This document shows positions 1 to 10,842 of a stretch of DNA of 64,000 bases, piece after piece. The translations under genes and the position numbers were made by a program. The number at the start of each line of letters is the position of its first letter. Position 1 is the stretch's first letter. Source of the DNA: Adineta steineri (taxonomy: Eukaryota > Rotifera > Eurotatoria > Adinetida > Adinetidae); NCBI GenBank assembly GCA_905250115.1, contig CAJNOI010000251.1:1-64000 (forward strand). The letters run 5' to 3'. The notes beneath the pieces were generated by a model. That model was not told the origin of the DNA. It saw nothing but the letters and a program-made list of their open reading frames with translations, and made no database searches.

Positions 1-1202
1 TTTTTTTGTTACTTAACAGTCATGCACAAGATAGTGTGTATGACAATTACGTATAAACTATAGTAGTATAGAAGCAATCGACACAAACTATTGTCTCTTC
101 TTTATTTATCTATTCTCTATTGTTATAATTGTTCCAGTAATGTCGCACGTATACATATCCTCTTGTTCATAGCATTCCACTTTTCTTTCTTTCTTCTTTA
201 CTATATATGTAGATGTTTTTTTTTCATTTGAAATATAAGAAAAGTTCATGTATAAATAGACACAACATATATATATTTATAAGAGAAGAGAAGAGGAGAG
301 GAACGAAGAACATTAATAAATGGCGTCCTTGGCAAAACAGTATCACATCTACATTTTACATCATTCACATGAAAACTCAATAAAATTTAAATCTCCATTG
401 AAATTATATACAGCTCCTATTAAAGAGATCCAACGGATCCACACCTACACCATTCTATTCAGCAATAATAATTTAAAAAGTATTAATGTACGAAAAAAAC
501 ATTATTCAGAGTATATATCGAACGCAGTGAAAACTTAAGTAGAACATAGTAAGGTGGGATAATGTTTGAATATTTTCTTATGCATACAGACTATCATCAA
601 TGCAAAATTGTTCTTCGACAAAGTTTTGACAAACTTGTCATTTTGATGAATGCTTAACTTCATATTAGTCGAGTTATACTAGACAGCTATTTCTTGATTA
701 ACATATAATAATTCAATTTGTCTTCATTTATTCTAATGGAACATGTTTTTTGAAATGCTCTTATATTAGAAAGTGACATATTTAGTTTATTTGTCTCTTG
801 GGTAATTAAAGTAAAATATAACAAAGTAACTAAAAAATGACTTAGTTACTGATAAAAAACAAAAGTGATTTACCATCTCTCATTTAGATTCTATTACTAT
901 TCTATCGTAATTAAAACATAGGATTTCATTTGTTAAGTCAGATATACGAGGGTGGCGAATAATTATGGTCTCTATGGACAGAAAATTTCTATAAATGATG
1001 AATTGATTGTCTACGCTAACAGTTTGTATTTGGAGTACGTCGTATTTCTTGCTCTAGTACTTTGTACAGTTAATATTACTGATCTGGATAGGAATATTAT
1101 TCAATGTGATTTTTTACAGTGTTATTACGTTAAAGAATCCATCAGCATTATTTTATTTTTTTATAATTATATTGATATTCAAAATCGTAATGTGATTGGT
1201 CA
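1..1202. other. AT-rich stretch without a recognised gene
   Basis: Low-complexity, T- and A-rich sequence. Two open frames of 72 codons (320-538) and 84 codons (952-1206) are present, but neither has a recognisable domain, splice context or codon texture that separates it from random AT-rich sequence. No gene is called here. Confidence 0.5.
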
Positions 1203-1281
1203 TTGAGGGGTGGGTGTAGGTAAGAGTATAAGTAAGCGAATGTGGATTAAAGATGCAATAGTTTCACCCACACTCTCAAGA
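1203..1281. repeat. Telomere-like inverted-repeat element 1
   Basis: The left arm begins TTGAGGGGTGGGTGTAGG. The right arm ends CACCCACACTCTCAAG, the approximate reverse complement, with about 45 bp between them. It is one member of the window-wide foldback family whose arms resemble the bdelloid telomere unit TGTGGG. Confidence 0.75.
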
Positions 1282-1400
1282 ACATAATCTAAAGTAAATT
1301 GTCTAATTTATTTTATATAAGATTGAACTCGGGTGGATTTTTGGTGATTCTGCCATTAGCTTATATTTCCACCACAAAACTTATAATGAAATCTTCACAT

Positions 1401-1456
1401 CTTGAGGGTGGGTGAATTTGGGTGTGAGTATTGTATTTATCTCACAAACACCCGAA
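1401..1456. repeat. Telomere-like inverted-repeat element 2 (decayed)
   Basis: The left arm CTTGAGGGTGGGTG is followed by GGGTGTGAG. The right arm, CTCACAAACACCCG, is diverged. It lies about 140 bp beyond the stop of the minus-strand gene ending at 1596, so it sits in that gene's 3' flank. Confidence 0.6.
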
Positions 1457-1595
1457 AGAGCCTTATAAATCATTTTTCATTAAAATGAAAGCATATGTCT
1501 TGCGATAAATAAAGAATTTCATACAATTCAGTACATTTATTAAACGTCACTACATTAAAAGCTGAGGACAATATTACTTTTTAACTGTTTACATG

Positions 1596-2945
1596 TTAAG
1601 AAATGTTGCTAGATACCACTCGTCGACTGTTTCGGTTTAAGAGACACTTATGACCAATTTTGAAGACAAGAGGAATAACAAGAGTCAGCCCAACACTAAG
1701 ACCACCATAAAAAGCGATAACTGTAGATGAGATATACCCAAATTTAAAACGTTTGGAAATTGTATACGTACATTTATCTGTATGACAAGCATTGAAATAG
1801 GACTCAAAAGAAACGCTTTCAATCCAGTTCTCAATGAAAAATTCTTTTACAATATTGTCAAATTTCGTGATATTAATCGGATGAAAACGAGTACGATTAG
1901 CAATGAGTGATGGAATATAAGGTTTAGAGGAATTAAGTGCATCACTTATTTTATCAAGGCATGTTTGGTCGTACAAGCATTCTAAAGTAGATTGAAGCAT
2001 TGAATCTAATGGTACACAACCAGAAAACATTCCCGGCACTGCCCATATTGATCCCGACTTGATTGTTAAATTCATTGTTTCTACACATGTTGCTGACGTT
2101 GCACAGTTACATGATGGCATATTGTACTGTTTAGGCTCCATATAGATTCTCGCATGGTTCTTCACTTCTCGGATTCTTGGAGACCAATTAGTACCAAATG
2201 CTGAAATAAAAGCACTGCTCGAATACATACCACGAATCAATTGAAGTGAATGATTAAAGTTTGAGAACACAGAATCTAACTTAAAATTGGAAAGGGTAGC
2301 ATTTATTTGTTGATGGAATATATCGGATTTGATCATACTAGTAGAGTAGAAAGTTGAATGCAAGAAAAGATAGAGCTCAGTATTGGCAGTGTGCATGGCT
2401 GTCTCACACATGACTTGTAAAGCTTGAAAATGTGAAAGAGCCATACGTTGAAAAGTAGTTACATTATCACTGGAATTGATTTCATGCAAAAAGGAGGAGT
2501 AGAGCATTTTCATCCATTCACTACTCGAATTGATAAAATCACTTGAGCACACTTCATGAAATGACATGTTCAAGTCAATAAATGTGTGATAGGGAATAGA
2601 TACGTTTGCACATGGACAATCGACAAACTGTGTGTAATTTTCGTAGACATCGAGAGTCCGTTTGTTTATAGAGATTGTTTCTGTTTGATAGGTGAATGCA
2701 GTAATAAATATAACAATACCGAGTGTTACAATAAGAATGAATATATAGACGCGTGTCATTTGTCGTTGAGTTCGTAGTTCTTCTTCAGGAGGATGTGGTT
2801 TGTTAACATTTTCGAATAGGTTAAGTGTCACCATCATGGTACGCAGTTTGTTCCATAGCTTCATGATCAAATTTTTAATACGAGAACAACCTATATTAGT
2901 GCACACATCATTAAAGTTAAGTTTATAAGTGAGATTTTTCTGCAA
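1596..2945 (-). CDS. Two-pass cysteine-rich membrane protein (single module)
   Basis: A 449-residue protein of a family I do not have a name for. Seen: a hydrophobic segment near residues 67-85, a large ectodomain with many N-glycosylation sites, and a second hydrophobic segment near the C-terminus with a YGGLSVGL core. Ectodomain cysteine landmarks are CPCANVSIP, HEVCSSDF, CNC and FNACHTDKCTYTI. Each of the two modules in the neighbouring 861-residue protein has the same landmarks in the same order, so the three modules are paralogues in tandem. The paralogous start suggests translation begins at Met28 (codon at 2864-2862) rather than at the upstream Met. The topology (two passes, large Cys-rich loop) resembles DEG/ENaC or P2X channels, but I see no diagnostic channel motif, so that is only a comparison. 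Likely a surface protein. Confidence 0.75.
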   Translation of the reverse strand: MQKNLTYKLNFNDVCTNIGCSRIKNLIMKLWNKLRTMMVTLNLFENVNKPHPPEEELRTQRQMTRVYIFILIVTLGIVIFITAFTYQTETISINKRTLDVYENYTQFVDCPCANVSIPYHTFIDLNMSFHEVCSSDFINSSSEWMKMLYSSFLHEINSSDNVTTFQRMALSHFQALQVMCETAMHTANTELYLFLHSTFYSTSMIKSDIFHQQINATLSNFKLDSVFSNFNHSLQLIRGMYSSSAFISAFGTNWSPRIREVKNHARIYMEPKQYNMPSCNCATSATCVETMNLTIKSGSIWAVPGMFSGCVPLDSMLQSTLECLYDQTCLDKISDALNSSKPYIPSLIANRTRFHPINITKFDNIVKEFFIENWIESVSFESYFNACHTDKCTYTISKRFKFGYISSTVIAFYGGLSVGLTLVIPLVFKIGHKCLLNRNSRRVVSSNIS

Positions 2946-3207
2946 TTCTTTTTGAAGCTGTAAATAATGTTTTAAAACGAACTACAAAGCTTTCATTTTC
3001 AAGAAGATCTGATAAATCATCGAAGATACAGAAGCAGTATAGGACTACGGAACGCCTTCCGAATTTCATTTGATCTGATCACTATTTAAAGTATCTATGT
3101 ACTATCCTTCAAATTCGATCATTAGAAAATCTGGAAGAATCTTATTTGTACAAGTATTGAAAATGTTTTCTATGGCTTGCCAGATATTTCTAACACATGA
3201 GGATTTT

Positions 3208-5793
3208 TTAGGAATGTGACTGATCTATAATTATCATGTTCTTTGAATCTTTCTTACCTGTTCGTTGGATATCTTCCGAAGGCTCTTCTTGTTGTGCTTG
3301 TCTCTGACAACGAGCGAGAACGAATGTCACAATCAATGGTATTACAAATCGAAATAGAGCAGATAAACCACCGAATAGACCGATCAAAGTCGAAATTATA
3401 AAATTGAGAGAAGGTTTTTGAATGATCGTGTACGAACACGAATAGGGTTTACATTGTTTGAAATAGTCCGCATAGTTCAGCGTTTCTCTCCAAGATTCGA
3501 CAAACAATTCATTGACAAGCTCGGCAAACGTTGCATTAACTGGAAATTTAGTTGATTGTGATAGGGCACGTAATTGGTGATTAGCGCCATCAATTTCGCA
3601 ACGGTATTGTCCAAGCAGGTGCATAAACGAAGCATTATAAAAACCTTGAAGTTGTGATAGTAATAACGATTCAACAGGGTAGAAGGATGCATAAAATCCA
3701 TCCACTGTCAGCTGTAACATTGGATCAGTACACTTAGAGGTGTCTTCCATAAAGTATTGCGTTTTACAGTCTCGATTCATGAAACTTGAACAGGACTGGT
3801 TGTGAGCATTCAAAATTTTGTCAATGGTCATCAAATTTACTATGACTTGACCCGTGTCATTTCGAACAGCCAGTTGAGAGTTAGTCTGAAATAAAGTAAT
3901 AAATTGGTTAACCCACATTGTTTTCCTAATAAGCATGAGGAGATCAAAAAATTGCATGGGTGTCATAGATTTAAGATCTGATACACTCGACTTCATACGA
4001 GAATTGAAGAGTTCATATGACAGAAGATTTTCAGTAACTAATTGTATTTCGTTAAAGTCATGAATTGCGTTATTCACTGTTCTTTCCGATAGTTCGCAAA
4101 ATGATGCAAGAACCTTGAACAAAGAATCACCATCTCTGAGATTATTAAAAGTAAAATTAGCCGAAAAGTGAAGCGATAAGTAAGTTGCTAATTTATTTAA
4201 ATTAGTCTTATTCCGACACACTTCATGGTACAGTGGATTGAACTTGACGAAATTCTTTAGTGGTACTGATATCTGTGAACATGGACATTGAAGGGATGAT
4301 GCAAAATCTTGTTTTTGCAAGTCTAATGCAGTGTTTAATAAAGGTTCGTCCTTCTTCATTGGTATCGACCGCGCGCTCACTGCTTGATACACTAAGAGAA
4401 TGCCGAAAGTCAACACAAGTAATAGAATGTAGAGTCGGCTTGACCATCGTTGTTCATAGATATCACGAGGTTCAAGACGCGTCGCTGATTTAAAAAGATT
4501 TAATTCAAGTAGGGCACGCTTAAGTTTTCGTAGTCTGCTCGATGTGTCTACCGTCGTAGATGCGTTCTGCCTACGTCCAATCGTTGACTTGATTATCATT
4601 GGAATGACAAAACGAAGAATAACCGAAAGCCCGCCATAGAGTCCGAGCATAGTGCTGATGCCGCGCAAAATACGCTCGTTAATTGTATAAGCACATGACT
4701 TTGGTGCACACGTGTTGAAATACGATTCATAGCTTGTGTTGTTGTTCCACTCTTCGATAAAACTCCGTTTGATAATAGTATCGAGAGTGGTATTTTCTGG
4801 AGGAAAGATGGTTGGAAGATTAGCATTCAAGCATGTAAAATTGCCTGTTGAGTTTCTAAAGAAGAGCGACAATGAATCGATCGCTGTTTGGTTGTAGAAG
4901 GTTTTAAGTTTCGAATAGCGAAGAGAATTAATAGGCAGGCAGCCAATATACCATTCATCCACGACATCTAGAAATGCATATATGTTGCACTTACTGCTGT
5001 TATCAAGTTTATCACCGAAAAAGCCTGCATGAGCCTTGCAGTATGGGTCGGCAGTACAATAGCACAATTTATCATTTATATGACAGAAATAGCCCATACC
5101 CATTTGAGTAGACCAAGGTCCATTACCGTTGTAGAGTTCAAAGGGGAAAAAACTTCGAGTTACTGGTAGAAGAGTGTTACTGAAGAAGATTTCGTGAACA
5201 AACATGATTGTGTGGTTAAATTTATTGTATGTATCTGTTTTGAAAGCATCAATACTCGCCTGCATTTGTGCATGAAAATCATTCTCGCTCAGGAGTTGAG
5301 TGGTAATAAGTTTCATGTCCTTAAATGAAGCAAGACTGTCGGTAGTCGCTTCAACACTTAGTTCACAGAAGATACGAAGCAGTTGAAATTGTTGACTGGC
5401 AGTCGCACGAAAATCTTCGGGAATGTACAAATGTGTTTTTTCTGGATCGTACAGATAATCGATCCATCGCTGTGTGATAAAATCACTTGAACAAACTTGA
5501 TGATGTTGAGGAGCGAATTGAACAATCGCTTCATAGGGAATAGAAACGTTTGAACAAGGACATTTTGGTGAATATTTCCCTTGCAAATTTTTGTACAAAC
5601 TGAGAGTAGGATTTTGTATTTCCATATAATGAGGAACACCTTCGATGACGCTGTAGATACCGAGAATTAACAAAGGAACTAGGAGAGCAATAAGATAAAG
5701 ACGAGTAGACCAACGCTGAATCTGTAAACTTTGATCATCTGCGTCGTTCGTTTCAAATAAATTGAGCTTAACTAACCATTGAACAAGCCGCAT
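3208..5793 (-). CDS. Tandem-duplicated two-pass cysteine-rich membrane protein
   Basis: An uninterrupted 861-codon frame holding two copies of the module found alone in the gene at 1596-2945. Module 1 spans about residues 1-420 and module 2 about 421-861. Each has an NLF-containing N-terminal helix, a basic RWS(T/S)RLY motif before the first membrane pass (near 33-53 and 453-473), CPCS..S.P, HxVC, a TC/QC..(K)SC(A/S)YTI motif, and a final GGLS-containing membrane segment (near 379-402 and about 800-830). Four membrane passes are therefore expected, with both large ectodomains on the same side. The single frame suggests fusion by unequal exchange or loss of the separating stop and intergenic sequence. 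Same strand as the single-module gene, 262 bp upstream of it in transcription order. Function unknown. It could instead be two genes wrongly read as one, but no stop or clear splice pair separates them. Confidence 0.75.
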   Translation of the reverse strand: MRLVQWLVKLNLFETNDADDQSLQIQRWSTRLYLIALLVPLLILGIYSVIEGVPHYMEIQNPTLSLYKNLQGKYSPKCPCSNVSIPYEAIVQFAPQHHQVCSSDFITQRWIDYLYDPEKTHLYIPEDFRATASQQFQLLRIFCELSVEATTDSLASFKDMKLITTQLLSENDFHAQMQASIDAFKTDTYNKFNHTIMFVHEIFFSNTLLPVTRSFFPFELYNGNGPWSTQMGMGYFCHINDKLCYCTADPYCKAHAGFFGDKLDNSSKCNIYAFLDVVDEWYIGCLPINSLRYSKLKTFYNQTAIDSLSLFFRNSTGNFTCLNANLPTIFPPENTTLDTIIKRSFIEEWNNNTSYESYFNTCAPKSCAYTINERILRGISTMLGLYGGLSVILRFVIPMIIKSTIGRRQNASTTVDTSSRLRKLKRALLELNLFKSATRLEPRDIYEQRWSSRLYILLLVLTFGILLVYQAVSARSIPMKKDEPLLNTALDLQKQDFASSLQCPCSQISVPLKNFVKFNPLYHEVCRNKTNLNKLATYLSLHFSANFTFNNLRDGDSLFKVLASFCELSERTVNNAIHDFNEIQLVTENLLSYELFNSRMKSSVSDLKSMTPMQFFDLLMLIRKTMWVNQFITLFQTNSQLAVRNDTGQVIVNLMTIDKILNAHNQSCSSFMNRDCKTQYFMEDTSKCTDPMLQLTVDGFYASFYPVESLLLSQLQGFYNASFMHLLGQYRCEIDGANHQLRALSQSTKFPVNATFAELVNELFVESWRETLNYADYFKQCKPYSCSYTIIQKPSLNFIISTLIGLFGGLSALFRFVIPLIVTFVLARCQRQAQQEEPSEDIQRTGKKDSKNMIIIDQSHS

Positions 5794-6026
5794 CGTTGCA
5801 CTGACACGAGAAGAAATAGCGCCTGCTTGATTTTTTTTACTTTCTAAAACGATGACTTAACCCAGTTAGGAAATTGTGTAGGCAGATAGGGAAAAATTTT
5901 GCACTTACAGATGAATGTTAGTGAATGAAGATTTTGAGGTCTGCTATGCAATCTATATAGAAATTCATGTGTGAAAATTATTATACTTTCCAAAACATTT
6001 TTGAAAATGATGCAATCATACTTTTA

Positions 6027-6116
6027 TTGAGGGTGTGGGTGTGGGTAAGAGTGTAGATAAAAGTGAGAAAGAGAGTGAAAAGGATAGTACCCGCAGTCAT
6101 CACACTCACACTCGAG
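6027..6116. repeat. Telomere-like inverted-repeat element 3
   Basis: The left arm is TTGAGGGTGTGGGTGTGGG. The right arm CACACTCACACTCGAG is followed by GC-rich CCCGAGCG. It lies about 230 bp upstream of the start of the 861-residue minus-strand gene. Confidence 0.75.
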
Positions 6117-6165
6117 CCCGAGCGTCTCGATTAGGGCTCGGACTCGGTACATTCTTACATATGAT

Positions 6166-6535
6166 CATTTTAGCACGCTTTTCACCTATGACAAAAGGTT
6201 CACTGAAAAAGTAAACTGTAGAGTTTCCATATGAAACTTCACCCACATGCATGTCTTATGATCCTTATAATACTCTAAAAGTTTCAGCTCAAATGGACGT
6301 TTCTGTCAAGAAATAATAAGTATCACGAAAAGTCGATTTTCTTGTCATATCTGCAGCATGAGAGAGTTTACTTGACAGCTGGATATTTCGTGATGGAAGC
6401 GTTCATTTTGGCTGAAATTTTTACGATACTGTAAGGGTCATGGGACATGCATGAGGACAAAGTTTTAGATCGTAACTGTACAATTTGATTTTTGGGTGAG
6501 CCTTCTGCCATAGGTGAAAAGCGTACTAAAATAGC
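6166..6535. repeat. Foldback element with arms of about 180 bp
   Basis: The sequence starting ATTTTAGCACGCTTTTCACC is matched, as reverse complement, by the end of the element near 6535. The match extends inward across most of the 370 bp, including the shared block ATGCATGTC. The arms are diverged but colinear, with the centre near 6350. There is no ORF, so this looks like a non-autonomous foldback/MITE-type element, unrelated to the telomere-like family beside it. Confidence 0.75.
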
Positions 6536-8299
6536 TTTAAGTTGCGAACAAACACGTATGGGAGCTTATCCTTCTAGGCTTTATCTAGTCTTATCAGATT
6601 TGGCTCAAGGGCAAAATGTCAGCTAAAAAGTTCTTAATCATTTTGGATGGTTCCCTCTTTAAAATGTGTAAACCTATTTCGACGTCTTGTTTTTTTGATC
6701 ACAAGCAAACTTATTTTTACTTATATCCAATACCGACATAAACACTATGCATTCAAAGAATCATCGATAACTTACTATTTTTTTGAAATCAATATAGTTA
6801 TATAAGAACTAAAGTTTTTATTTGTCGACGAACAACCTTTTTTCTTCCACTATAGACAGAGAAAATGAACATCTACGTCATAAACATTCTGATAATGAAT
6901 ATAAAATAAAAATGAGGAAAGGAAGTAAATATGTTGGATAAAAAAATAAAACGGATCGGAAATGCGCAAAACATTGTTTTTGCTATACTTTAAATGAAAA
7001 TATAACATAAAATTACTGCCCATATGACATGATATTTTTATTTTTCAAATCAACTTTTCTTTATAACATTTTTCTATGAAACATAAAAAAAGAATATAGT
7101 TTTTACGAAGTGATAAAAGTGTGTATTAATTCATGAAAATAATTCCTTCTAATAATCGAAGATAGAACCATGATGATCTAATACAAATCTGTCTTTTCAA
7201 TCATATATGAATGATATTTAATACAGACCAAGTTTTCATATATCTAATAGATAATAAAGAGTAATTAGCTATTGATTAATTCGTTGCATCAGAAATGGCT
7301 CCAGTACAGAATTATTTTCCTTGTAAAAACATAAAGTCATCTGACTGAATCAGTTACCAACATACGAAATTAATACCATTGTTGCACAATACAATATAAT
7401 TTCTTTTATTCCGCTTAATCATTTTAATCTGATATTTACTGATAAATTTATCTTTGATTTACGTCATTTTCATGAATTTGATGAATCACATAATAAAAAC
7501 ATTGTTTTTCTTTTCTTTGATACAATTTATAATCCTTCACAGAACTAGTCGAACTAACGAATACTTGAGAACAACATTATACAATGTAGATATGAAAAAT
7601 CTAAATAATAATGTTCTATAAAACTTAATTGACTTTTTCTAAGCTGAAGAGAAATTAATGTTGGAAGCGATATCATTCACTTTTTTTTTATTGATAATAT
7701 TTTGCATTCACCCACTAGTTTCCTTTCATTTTTTTTTCTATATCATGCTTCCATTTTTCATTTACTCATTATACATTTACTTCCGTGCTTTATACACATC
7801 CTCTTTTTTTTCTGACGTATGCTACGTCAAAAGATAAAAGAGCATGATAATGAATAAAACTGAATAAAATCATACTTTATTTTCTACCATACCCGTTAAT
7901 TTTTGCTAAACGCATTTCTTACTTTAGTCAAGATTTACTATTGTAATTATACATTTTTCTTTATGTGAATCTGAATAAAAACGTCTAATTTCATTCTGTT
8001 TATTTCGAAGTTCTACTTATTCAATATCAATAATCAACGATACCATGTCAGTAAGTAAATAATAATAATACTGGCATAATTCACCAGGATAGATGTTATT
8101 CTATCGGGGACTAGTTTAACTCTATTTCTCTGCTGGATTATTCTTCATTTGTTAATTGAAGAAGATAAAAAGAATGTTAGTGATTATCTATGCAAAATTT
8201 TCGAAAAGAGTGAATATAAAAGTTTCTTGCGTGTATTGATCATGAACTATTTCAATTATCCTATATTCATGTGATGACAACTCAGTAGATAACAAGCCT
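6536..8299. other. Intergenic AT-rich DNA, nothing recognised
   Basis: No ORF of note on either strand, no inverted repeats of length and no recognisable domain. Homopolymer-rich and AT-rich throughout. Confidence 0.5.
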
Positions 8300-8402
8300 T
8301 GAAATGGGTCGTCCGATTCAATGGCTCGGCTGAACCCAACGTGGCCTGGTCCGTGCCTCACTAAGACACCGGGCGGGCCGAGCCGGCAAAAAGTGACCCG
8401 AT
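8300..8402. repeat. GC-rich island with GGCTCGG / CCGAGCC inverted motif
   Basis: A sharp GC-rich patch in very AT-rich surroundings. It carries GGCTCGG on the left and GGGCCGAGCC on the right, then GTGACCCG. It recalls the GGGTCC-type element inside the intron at 58069-58506 and the GAGCCCGAGCG patch at 6114. Probably a decayed member of a GC-rich foldback or minisatellite family. Confidence 0.4.
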
Positions 8403-8570
8403 TTTAAGACCTGGTACATAGTAGATGCGAGTCATTCTTTGATTTAAATAGCTATACACTTTGTGCTGTAATAAATGTTGATCTTTCTAATCATATCTAA
8501 TATAAAGGCCGTTGTACATCCATCAAACGAAAATCTGGACACAATCAGTACCACATCAACATTGTCAACA

Positions 8571-10630
8571 ATGGGCCGAATGTTAGTATCTAACTATTCT
8601 TAATATTGAATTTGAATATATGATCCTTTGATTTAAGACGACGCTTCTTGACAACAAAAATCCTATTGATCATTTTGGGAAGTTTTCTTGGCGGAGGTAT
8701 CGTGACTATAGTCATTACATTACCTATTGTGTTTGCTCATTACGATTTATCATCATCATGTAACAAAATAACAACTTTATCTGGTATGTGTCACTGGAAC
8801 TCGCACAGTACTAGCAAAAGGATCAGTATTGTAGAGGGAACATCGAGAAAAGTGAATTTTTTTATCGTTGAGTACCGTTTAACTGCTCTAATACTTCCAT
8901 GATTATATCACTTTGTCGATATATTTCTTGTTGAGGGTATGAGTGTGCGTATATCCATCTTCTCTTAATTCACACCCACACCCAACCTTTTAATAATAAT
9001 TGATACGATATGAAATTTTAGATGAATATCTAGAAATGACAACAACGATATCACCGACAGCAAGTACCATTTCATGCACGATGTCAGAACGTAAGTGTCT
9101 TTTATTTATCATTTAAATTCCATAGTTGAAATGGAGTTAGAGACTGTTTTGTTTTCTCTCTCAACAAAAGTAGCTAGAATACGCATTTTAGCAGACATAT
9201 GAGTGTTAGACTTCATATCGCATTCAAAATCAGTGTATCATTGTTCAAGGAAGACGTTTATTCTTATATAGACCAGACTTGGATCTGCCACCTTTTGATA
9301 AATGAGCATCATGAAAAGTTTCAGAACTAACTGAACTACAGTTTTTCACATACTCTACTTATTTTGGGGGGTGATATGCTTTATGATGAAATAGACATGC
9401 TCCAGTTAGTTTTGAGTGAAGAAAAATATTTAATAATTGTTCATCCTCGTTGTCAGAACCTCTCGCGATGAGTTTATTAATAACAAAAGAAACTTACAGA
9501 AATATTGTGATACAATCAAAAATGTCGCATACCTGTCTCATCAGTTAAGTACATAAGAAGATTTTGACTTTTATGTCATAAAAATATTAATACTTTAAAT
9601 CGTTGTAGTCTCTGGATTCGTTCCATATATTCCATATAAGTTGGCAGAGAGACTGAAGTTGGTTGTCAGTGGCGATTTCAACGAGGACAATAGAATGGAT
9701 ATCATTGCTAGTACAGATGTTGGTGGAATTGTTTTTGTATTAGTTGGTTACGGAAGTGGAAATTTCAGAACAACAATGAAGTTTTCAATTGATTATTATC
9801 TGAATCGGATGATTGTCGCTGATATCAATAACGATAAACACCTAGATATTATCACCGGCAGCTCTGATAAGTGCATAAGTATACTACATGGTTATGGCAA
9901 TGGAAGTTTCGCACCGCCGATAAGTTTTCCAATTAGCGGTGTTTCATATGGAGTGGCTGCCGCTCATATCAATGGTGATAACTATATGGATATCATCGTA
10001 TTAGCTACTTCCGTTTGTAACGTGTTCCTAAGCTATGGCAACGGAAGCTTTACATTGGAAATGCCTTTGGAGACTAAAGCGCATTCATTTGGACTAGCTG
10101 TCGATGATTTTAACGGTGATAACCATATTGATGTTGCTGTAACTTCGATCGGGGATAATGTTGTGAATGTTTTTCTCGGATACGGGAATGGAACTTTTCG
10201 AACACCAATTTCCTCGTCAACCGGTACTGCCCCATCCGCAATTGCTGCCGGAGATTTCAACGGCGATCAAAAGATGGATCTCGCAATTGCTAGCTGTGTA
10301 ACTGACAACGTGTACGTCTTACACGGATTTGGTGATGGCAGTTTTAGTGAACAGATGACTTATTCGACTCCATCGTGTCCGGAATTCATAGCTATCGATG
10401 ATATCAATAATGACAGCTACTTGGATCTTGTTATCGCTAACAGAGATAATAATACTTTCAGTATATTTTTGGGGCATGGTAATGGAACTTTTGGAACACA
10501 AATGACTTTTCCCACTGGTAGCGGACCGGACACTCTTACTGTTGGTGATTTCAATCGTGATGATCGACTCGATGTAGCCGCTGCCGGCTATAGCAGTGGA
10601 ACTATCGATATTTCTCTCAACATATGTTAA
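8571..10630 (+). CDS. FG-GAP/VCBS repeat surface protein (4 exons)
   Basis: Model: exons 8571-8581, 8638-8783, 9022-9090 and 9609-10630, all GT-AG and summing to 415 codons plus stop. The N-terminus is short and basic, then one membrane helix (about residues 11-37), then a Thr/Ser-rich stalk encoded by exon 3. The C-terminal domain has seven FG-GAP-like repeats with calcium-binding cores such as GDFNEDNRMDI, ADINNDKHLDI, DDFNGDNHIDV and GDFNGDQKMDL, which predicts a seven-bladed beta-propeller as in integrin alpha chains. A type II membrane protein with the propeller outside is inferred. Open frame continues upstream of the proposed ATG, so an additional 5' exon is possible. Intron 2 contains a telomere-like inverted repeat. 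The ligand is unknown; the family is large in bdelloids. Confidence 0.85.
8931..8985. repeat. Telomere-like inverted-repeat element 4 (intronic)
   Basis: TTGAGGGTATGAGTGTGCG on the left and CACACCCACACCCAA on the right. It falls inside intron 2 (8784-9021) of the FG-GAP gene, so this copy is transcribed and spliced out. Confidence 0.75.
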
Positions 10631-10743
10631 TATCATACCATTTCTCTCAAAACATTTTTTTTCAATTCATGAATCCTTTTATTCTAATCAGTGCTTAATG
10701 TATATGTACCAAATTCGCTTTCTATTTTGAAAATAAACATACA

Positions 10744-10749
10744 AATAAA
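10744..10749 (+). terminator. Probable poly(A) signal of the FG-GAP gene
   Basis: AATAAA lies about 115 bp after the stop codon. The next telomere-like element, G/T-rich on this strand, starts 24 bp further on, the position expected for a downstream polyadenylation element. Functional assignment is inferred. Confidence 0.45.
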
Positions 10750-10772
10750 ACTATAGATCATCACCGTATTCT

Positions 10773-10842
10773 TTTGAGGGTGGGCATGGTTGTACGTGTC
10801 GGATGGGTGTGGGTATGAACAAGATACACCCAGACCCATCCA
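10773..10842. repeat. Telomere-like inverted-repeat element 5
   Basis: TTTGAGGGTGGGCATGG, then GGATGGGTGTGGGTATG, with the right arm ACACCCAGACCCATCC. It lies in the 3' flank of the FG-GAP gene. Confidence 0.7.

Noticed and set aside
320..538. 72-codon frame near the left end
   Set aside because: No domain, no paralogue in the window, and composition as expected for random AT-rich DNA.
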